From: Deltaproteobacteria bacterium
Lineage (GTDB): Bacteria; Desulfobacterota; Binatia; UBA9968
Reading direction: 5' to 3'
Assembly (NCBI GenBank): GCA_016183075.1
Contig: JACPFH010000410.1
Location: 1 to 6,324 of the forward strand
Length of the DNA: 6,324 nucleotides
The number at the start of each line of letters is the position of its first letter. Positions within the stretch are counted from its first letter, which is position 1. Shown here piece by piece: positions 1 to 4,776 of the stretch. Under the pieces are notes generated by a model. That model ran no database searches. It had not been told where the DNA came from and was given only the letters and a program-made list of their open reading frames with translations. Both the position numbers and the translations under genes were made by a program.

Positions 1-26
1 TCTGGTCTAATCGTTCCAGTTCCGCG

Positions 27-42
27 TGGCACAAATTATGCT
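27..42 (+). promoter_or_regulatory. Candidate sigma-54 (-24/-12) promoter
   Basis: The sequence reads TGGCAC, five bases, then ATGCT. This matches the RpoN consensus TGGCAC-N5-TTGCW at every fixed position except the first T of the -12 box. The near-invariant GG (28-29) and GC (40-41) are exactly ten bases apart, as sigma-54 requires. The start of transcription would fall near 53-55, giving a leader of about 145 bases before the beta-subunit gene. Activator binding sites would lie mostly upstream of the window and cannot be seen. No convincing sigma-70 pair was found in the leader. The match is by eye and has not been tested. Confidence 0.6.
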
Positions 43-110
43 TTTGCGCTCCTTGAAGTCAGCGGTCTGTTCTGCGAGCGCATTCGAAATCAGTTTTTGA
101 AGCAGCCTTT

Positions 111-135
111 CTCATGATGAGTCGCGATACTCGCG
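111..135. repeat. Two small adjacent inverted repeats in the leader
   Basis: CTCAT-G-ATGAG (111-121) is a perfect 5-bp inverted repeat with a one-base spacer. CGCGA-TAC-TCGCG (123-135) is a perfect 5-bp inverted repeat with a three-base spacer. They lie one base apart, downstream of the promoter candidate and upstream of the beta gene. They could be an operator or small hairpins in the 5' untranslated region. Arms this short can occur by chance, so the functional reading is weak. Confidence 0.25.
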
Positions 136-186
136 CACGTTTCATCGCCAAATTAAGTCGATCTAAACATCCGCCCCGAGAGGGCT

Positions 187-194
187 AAGGAGGT
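187..194 (+). promoter_or_regulatory. Near-perfect ribosome binding site for the beta-subunit gene
   Basis: AAGGAGGT complements the 3' end of 16S rRNA over eight bases and ends six bases before the ATG at 201, which fixes that start. A short possible hairpin (GCCC 173-176 with GGGC 182-185, loop CGAGA) sits immediately upstream and leaves the site itself unpaired. Confidence 0.85.
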
Positions 195-200
195 AGGCCA

Positions 201-1235
201 ATGCCCAGTAACGGCAAGAGGCAAATCGCATTTGTAGTCGATCTCAACAAGTGCATGGGATGCCACACCTGCACGATCGCGTGCAAGACCTTGTGGACGA
301 ATGACAAGGGGATGGACCACATGTGGTGGATGAAGGTGAATACCGTCCCGGGTCGGGGCTACCCAAAGGATTGGGAGAAGATGGGTGGAGGTTACGATGG
401 GGACGGCAAGGTCCAACTGGGGAGGGCGGCCGCGGCGGAAGATTACGGCAAGCCCATGGACTTCAACTACGAGGAGGTCTTCTTTGGCGGCAAGGGCAAT
501 GCCGCTCATCTGGCGCCGCGGGAGAGCCCCGGGTGGGGTCCCAACTGGGAAGAAGATATCGCCACCGGCGAATACCCCAACGCTTATTTCTTCTACCTGC
601 CGCGCCTCTGTAACCACTGCGGCCAGCCGGCGTGCGCGGATGCGTGCCCTTATGATGCCATTCATAAGCGGGAAGAGGATGGGGTCGTCTTGGTGTTGGA
701 CGAGGCGAAGTGCGTGACCTGCCCTGAGCCGAAGTGCATGGAAGGTTGTCCCTACAAAGAAATCTTCATGAATCCGGTCAGGCACGTCGCGCAAAAATGT
801 AATGGATGCGTGCCAAGGATGGAGCATGAAGTCGCCCCGGCCTGCGTGAGGCAATGTCCAGGGCGCTGCATCTGGGTCGGGTTTTTAGATGACACGGAAG
901 GGCCTGTGTACAAACTCGTAAAGGAGTGGAAGGTTGCCCTGCCACTCCACGCCGAGTATCGCACATACCCGAACGTTTTTTACGTCCCCCCGCTGTCTCC
1001 GCCGCGCCTCGCCCCGAATGGCGAGGTCGACGAGACCGAGCCGCGGATCCCCTTGGACTACCTCAGGTCTCTGTTTGGTCCGGAAGTGGACGGCGCTCTC
1101 AAGCTGCTAAGGGACGAGATCGAGAAGAAGAGGAAGAAAGAGGCATCAGAAGTCGTGGACACGCTGATTGCCCGAAGGTGGCAAGAGCTTCTCGGACCCT
1201 TCCCCAAAGACCCTAGCGAGGTGACAGCATCATGA
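201..1235 (+). CDS. DMSO reductase family type II, iron-sulfur (beta) subunit
   Basis: This 344-residue electron-transfer subunit should wire the Mo catalytic subunit to its redox partner through a chain of Fe-S clusters. Four cysteine groups are visible: C18-x2-C21-x2-C24-x3-C28; C137-x2-C140-x4-C145-x3-C149; C171-x2-C174-x4-C179-x3-C183; and C200-x2-C203-x11-C215-x3-C219. The last has the same spacing as in NarH. The opening around DLNKCMGCHTC, the KREEDG segment (156-161), and a tail with SPP, LFGPEVD and a basic helix resemble the beta subunits of ethylbenzene dehydrogenase, perchlorate, selenate and dimethylsulfide enzymes. The length (about 340-350 residues) also fits them better than NarH. 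NarH has Trp at the position of C174, giving a 3Fe-4S cluster; here Cys is present with two extra residues, so 4Fe-4S is possible. There is no signal peptide, as expected. The gene overlaps the chaperone gene by four bases. The family call is secure; the substrate is unknown. Confidence 0.95.
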   Translation: MPSNGKRQIAFVVDLNKCMGCHTCTIACKTLWTNDKGMDHMWWMKVNTVPGRGYPKDWEKMGGGYDGDGKVQLGRAAAAEDYGKPMDFNYEEVFFGGKGNAAHLAPRESPGWGPNWEEDIATGEYPNAYFFYLPRLCNHCGQPACADACPYDAIHKREEDGVVLVLDEAKCVTCPEPKCMEGCPYKEIFMNPVRHVAQKCNGCVPRMEHEVAPACVRQCPGRCIWVGFLDDTEGPVYKLVKEWKVALPLHAEYRTYPNVFYVPPLSPPRLAPNGEVDETEPRIPLDYLRSLFGPEVDGALKLLRDEIEKKRKKEASEVVDTLIARRWQELLGPFPKDPSEVTAS

Positions 1236-1879
1236 ATACGGATCGATTGGAACTCAACGGACCCGAACAGGAGCAGGTGGGTTGCCGCCGCGCACTCTAT
1301 TCACTGATTTCCAAAGGGTTTCGCTTTCCCACACCCGAGCAATTCGAAGGCGTGAAGAAAGGCCGATTCGCCGAAGAAGTCGCTCAGGCTGTGGCGCGTC
1401 TTCCTTATGATGGTGTGAAGGGCGGCGAGCTTGGGCGCGGAACCGCCCTGAGCTACGACGAATTCCAGGGCCGCTATATCCAGCTATTTGAGGTCGGCGG
1501 CGAACTTGGCGCTCCCTGCTTTCTCTATGAAGCCGAGTACGGCGGCGGGCGCATGAAAGTGATGGAGGAAGTCCTGCGCTTTTATCACCACTTCGGCCTT
1601 CGCCTATCGCAGGTGAAGCGCGACCGGCCTGATCATCTGGCTTCCGAGCTAGAATTCATGCACGTTCTGACCTTCCGCGAGGCAGAGGCGCTGCTTCAGG
1701 GTAGCGAGCGCCGCGCCTACCGCGCCGCAGCGCGCGACTTTCTGCGCTTCCACGTTAGCGACCTTATCGGCGCGGTGGCGTCGAAGGTGGCTGGCAGCGG
1801 CGTCCCTTTCTATTCCGATCTCGCCAATCTGGCGGCGGCGTTTTGCCAGCGAGAGCTTGCCCACGTTCAGGCGGAGTGA
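1232..1879 (+). CDS. TorD/NarJ-type molybdoenzyme maturation chaperone
   Basis: This is a 215-residue, mostly helical cytoplasmic protein. Members of this family bind the apo catalytic subunit and hold it open for insertion of the bis-MGD cofactor; they are not part of the final enzyme. The family signature is visible: acidic and aromatic residues around YEAEYGG, then FYHHFGLRLS, then RPDHLASELEFM (about residues 132-143), where the D-H and E-L-E-F-M positions are characteristic. The length is normal for the family (about 200-230). The ATG at 1232 lies in the ATGA overlap with the beta stop codon, so translation is probably coupled; a GAGGTG at 1217-1222 can act as its ribosome binding site. 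It lies between the beta and alpha genes, so it most likely serves one or both alpha subunits. It is equally related by eye to the NarJ and DdhD/EbdD-type proteins, so no symbol is assigned. Confidence 0.88.
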   Translation: MNTDRLELNGPEQEQVGCRRALYSLISKGFRFPTPEQFEGVKKGRFAEEVAQAVARLPYDGVKGGELGRGTALSYDEFQGRYIQLFEVGGELGAPCFLYEAEYGGGRMKVMEEVLRFYHHFGLRLSQVKRDRPDHLASELEFMHVLTFREAEALLQGSERRAYRAAARDFLRFHVSDLIGAVASKVAGSGVPFYSDLANLAAAFCQRELAHVQAE

Positions 1880-1890
1880 AGGAAGGGGGA
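1880..1890 (+). promoter_or_regulatory. Ribosome binding site fixing the start of the first alpha gene
   Basis: The purine-rich run AGGAAGGGGGA ends three bases before the ATG at 1894; its GGAAGG core (1881-1886) is seven bases from the ATG. It begins right after the chaperone stop codon. The frame is open further upstream to an ATG at 1843, but that start lies inside the chaperone gene and would add only a 17-residue extension without recognisable family sequence. Confidence 0.7.
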
Positions 1891-1893
1891 GAG

Positions 1894-4689
1894 ATGGCTG
1901 ATATCAGGCTCAAGATGGAGGGATTGGAGCTCGGCGAGCGCGACGGCCATGACGCGTCGCAGTTCTCTCTCAGCGAAGTGCGCCAGAAACCGTTGGAGTG
2001 GGATCGAATCGTCAAAGGCTCGCATCTCACCAACTGCTGGTACCAAACCGCGTGCAACTTTAACGTTTACGTCAAAGACGGCGTGGTGCTGAGAGAGGAG
2101 CAGGCGGCCAATTACCCGCGACGAAACGATCCGCTCGTCCCGCGAGGCTGCCAGAAAGGCGCCTGCTATGTTCACCGCATGTATGATCCGACGCGGATCA
2201 AGTACCCGATGAAGCGGATCGGGAAGCGCGGCGAGGGAAAATGGAAGCGCATCAGTTGGGATGAAGCGCTGACCGAGCTCGCCGATGCGATTATCGACAC
2301 CTGCGTGCAGGAGGGACCCGACGCCATCGTGCAATCGGGCGGAACCCGCGTGATGAACATGGGAAGCGAAGGCACCGGACCCACCGCTTTCTTTATCGGC
2401 CTGGGGGCGCCGCTGTCCAACGTGACCGCAGACAACGGAGACGATCATCAGGGGGTCGCGATCACGATGGGGAAGGTGATCGTCGGAGACTCGGCGGACA
2501 ACTGGTACCACGCCAACATGATTCTCGTCTGGGGCGGCAACCCGGCCTATACGAATATCCCGAACTTCCACTTCATCGCCGAGGCTCGTTACAACGGCGC
2601 TAAGGTTGTCACGATCTCGCCCGACTACAGCCCCTCGGCGGTCCATGCCGATATGTGGGTGCCCGTAAATATCGGCAGCGACGCCGCGCTGGCGTTGGCG
2701 ATATCCCAGGTGATCCTGAGGGAGAAGCTCTTCAAGGCGGGTTTTGTTCGCGAGCAGACGGACCTCTCGCTCCTGGTCGTGGAGTCCACGGGCAAGTATC
2801 TGCGCGAGAAAGATCTGAAGGCCGGCGGCCGGGAAGACATTTTCTACTTCTGGGACCTCAATACGGGAAAGTTGACCGAGGCGCAAAAAAAGACTCTTGC
2901 CCTGGGCGCCGCCGTTCCCGCTCTGGACGGGAGCCATCAGGTCCAGACGCTTCAGGGCAGCGTCTCCGTCATACCGGTCATGGAGCACCTGAAGCGTCAC
3001 CTGGACAAGAACTATACCCCGGAGAAGGCAAGCAAGATCACGGGCGTGCCCGTTTCCATGATCGAGTCTCTGGCGCGGGAGATCGCCACGGCCGAGGGCG
3101 TGGTCAATATCAGCACGGCGAACTGGGGAAAGCACTACCACGGCGATCTCATCGAGCGCGCGATCCTGCTCGTGTTCGCCTTGTGCGGCCACATGGGGCG
3201 AAAGGGCGCGACCTTCAGCGCTTTCCCTATGATGGGATTGGACACTTCTCTGGGAGGCCTCGAGAAGCGCGGCGACCAGATCATTCTCTCCGCCGCGGGA
3301 GGCGATCCGCGTTTTGCCCAGTGGCGTGAAGAGGGGTACACGGACGAGATGATCCTCTACGAGTACGTGCACCAGGCTTTTGCCTCGGGGGGGATCACCC
3401 CGACTTCGCTCATGTACTACTTCCATGCCGGGATCCTGGACCTTTGCGCCAAGCATCCGGAATGGGACCCCTATCTCAAGCGGCCCATCAAAGAGTACGT
3501 CCGCGAAGCCTTTGATAAAAAATGGCAGTTTCTCTCCCCGGGACCCGACAAGGCGCCCAGAGTCATGTTTGCTCTCGGCGGGAACTTTTTGCGCCGGGCG
3601 CGGTGCACGAACCTTCTGCTGGAGAACTTCTTGCCCAAGCTTCGTTTTTTGGTCTCGGTGGACTGGCGGTGGAATGCATCGGCGCTCTACGCGGACCTCG
3701 TCCTTCCGGCGTGTAGCTGGTACGAGAAGACTTCCACCTTCCTCATGGGCATGCCGGTCCAGCCCTTCGTTCACGTCGTCAACCAGGCGACCGAGCCGCT
3801 CTACGAATCGCTGGGCGAGTGGAAGATGTTCTGCGTGCTTGCGCGCAAGGTCGAGGAGCGTGCGGCGGAGCGAGGGGTGGAGGGCTATAAGGCTTCCAAC
3901 GGCGTCGAGTATCGCTTTGCCGGGCTCGAGGATAAAGTCACCTTCGGCGGGCTTTACAACGAGGATGATGAAGAAGGGATCGCCCGCGATGCGTTCTTGA
4001 ACTCCTCCAACGTCGAGGAGATGGATTGGGAGGAGTTCAAGGAGCGCGGGATCGCCGCCTATACCGGAGTCGGCACCGGCATGCGCTCGATCGGCAATAC
4101 CTGCGAGATCGTTCCCGGCGAGCCCGTGGTGCCGCTCACCTGGCACACCGAAAGGAAAGATCCCTATCCGACTCTCACCCGGCGCATCCAGTTCTTGATC
4201 GACCACGATCTGTTTCGCGAGCTCGGCGAAGATCTGCCGGTCCATAAGGATATTCCCAAAGCGGGAGGCGATTATCCATTGATGATCACCGGCGGGCACG
4301 CGCGCTGGAGCATCCACAGCGATCAGGTCGACGAAACGCTCCTCCTTCAGCTCCAGCGGGGCGAGCCGGTCATGTTCATCAGCGCACAGGACGCCGCGTC
4401 CCGAGGGGTGCGCGATGGGGATATCGTTGAGGTTTTGAACGACGTTGCGTCCTTTAATGTGCACGCTACGGTTTCGCCTTCGGTCAGGCCGGGGCAAGTG
4501 ATCATGTACCATGCGTGGGAGAACTACCAGTTCGATGGCTGGCGCCACTTCAAGAGCGTCATGGCCTCCCCGATGAATCCCGTCGAGCTGGCCGGGGATT
4601 ATTTCCAGATCCGGCCGATCACCATGAGCAACTACCCGGGCTTCAGCGACCGAGGGACGCGCGTGGAAGTGCGAAAAGTGGGAGCGTAA
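1894..4689 (+). CDS. DMSO reductase family type II, Mo-bis-MGD catalytic (alpha) subunit 1
   Basis: This complete 931-residue catalytic subunit is close in size to the alpha subunits of perchlorate, selenate, chlorate, dimethylsulfide and ethylbenzene enzymes (about 900-980) and shorter than NarG. Domains in order: an N-terminal Fe-S domain with H44-x3-C48-x5-C54-x31-C86 as the likely FS0 ligands; a large molybdopterin domain with the segment NGDDHQG (181-187), where D183 aligns with the Mo-ligand Asp of NarG, followed by WGGNPAYTNIPNFHF (213-227) and NWGKHYHGD (410-418); and a C-terminal dinucleotide-binding domain from about residue 793, with GHARWSIHS (801-809) and YHAWENYQF (872-880). The His first ligand and Asp Mo ligand place it in type II. 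There is no twin-arginine signal at the N-terminus (MADIRLKMEG onward), so a cytoplasmic site is predicted. It begins 14 bases after the chaperone gene. The reaction could be hydrocarbon or sulfur-compound oxidation or oxyanion reduction; the sequence alone does not decide. Confidence 0.93.
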   Translation: MADIRLKMEGLELGERDGHDASQFSLSEVRQKPLEWDRIVKGSHLTNCWYQTACNFNVYVKDGVVLREEQAANYPRRNDPLVPRGCQKGACYVHRMYDPTRIKYPMKRIGKRGEGKWKRISWDEALTELADAIIDTCVQEGPDAIVQSGGTRVMNMGSEGTGPTAFFIGLGAPLSNVTADNGDDHQGVAITMGKVIVGDSADNWYHANMILVWGGNPAYTNIPNFHFIAEARYNGAKVVTISPDYSPSAVHADMWVPVNIGSDAALALAISQVILREKLFKAGFVREQTDLSLLVVESTGKYLREKDLKAGGREDIFYFWDLNTGKLTEAQKKTLALGAAVPALDGSHQVQTLQGSVSVIPVMEHLKRHLDKNYTPEKASKITGVPVSMIESLAREIATAEGVVNISTANWGKHYHGDLIERAILLVFALCGHMGRKGATFSAFPMMGLDTSLGGLEKRGDQIILSAAGGDPRFAQWREEGYTDEMILYEYVHQAFASGGITPTSLMYYFHAGILDLCAKHPEWDPYLKRPIKEYVREAFDKKWQFLSPGPDKAPRVMFALGGNFLRRARCTNLLLENFLPKLRFLVSVDWRWNASALYADLVLPACSWYEKTSTFLMGMPVQPFVHVVNQATEPLYESLGEWKMFCVLARKVEERAAERGVEGYKASNGVEYRFAGLEDKVTFGGLYNEDDEEGIARDAFLNSSNVEEMDWEEFKERGIAAYTGVGTGMRSIGNTCEIVPGEPVVPLTWHTERKDPYPTLTRRIQFLIDHDLFRELGEDLPVHKDIPKAGGDYPLMITGGHARWSIHSDQVDETLLLQLQRGEPVMFISAQDAASRGVRDGDIVEVLNDVASFNVHATVSPSVRPGQVIMYHAWENYQFDGWRHFKSVMASPMNPVELAGDYFQIRPITMSNYPGFSDRGTRVEVRKVGA

Positions 4690-4715
4690 ACTCATCGACC
4701 CCTCGCCGCGGGCCG

Positions 4716-4738
4716 TTGCTCGGGATCGTCCCGAGCGA
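4716..4738 (+). other. Strong intergenic hairpin between the two alpha genes
   Basis: GCTCGGGA (4718-4725) and TCCCGAGC (4729-4736) form a perfect 8-bp GC-rich stem around a TCG loop. It extends by one G-U and one A-U pair to 4716/4738. No T-run follows, so it is not a standard intrinsic terminator. CCTCGC (4701-4706) is also complementary to GCGAGG (4735-4740), which overlaps the 3' arm and could form a competing pairing. In an operon such a stem may block 3'-to-5' decay or mark a processing site, setting different amounts of the two catalytic subunits. That role is inference. Confidence 0.6.
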
Positions 4739-4760
4739 GGCGCAGTCGGGGCGGGAGCGA

Positions 4761-4769
4761 AAAAGGGGG
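4761..4769 (+). promoter_or_regulatory. Ribosome binding site for the second alpha gene
   Basis: AAAAGGGGG ends seven bases before the ATG at 4777. Another ATG at 4770-4772 is in a different reading frame and too close to this site; the family sequence begins only in the 4777 frame, so 4777 is chosen. Confidence 0.65.
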
Positions 4770-4776
4770 ATGACTC

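Noticed and set aside
53..102. Sigma-70 promoters based on TTGAAG at 53-58 or 97-102
   Set aside because: No acceptable -10 box lies 16-18 bases downstream of either.
1..117. Open + strand frame from the window edge to TGA at 115-117, possibly the tail of an upstream gene
   Set aside because: Its 38 codons have no recognisable motif, third-position GC is lower than in the real genes, and it would overlap the sigma-54 promoter candidate. It remains possible but unsupported.
1843..1893. Longer N-terminus for alpha 1 starting at 1843
   Set aside because: It would start inside the chaperone gene with no good ribosome binding site and adds 17 residues with no signal peptide or conserved sequence. 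The ATG at 1894 has a strong site.
4716..4738. Intrinsic terminator
   Set aside because: The stem is strong but is followed by GGCGCAG rather than a run of T, so rho-independent termination is not supported.
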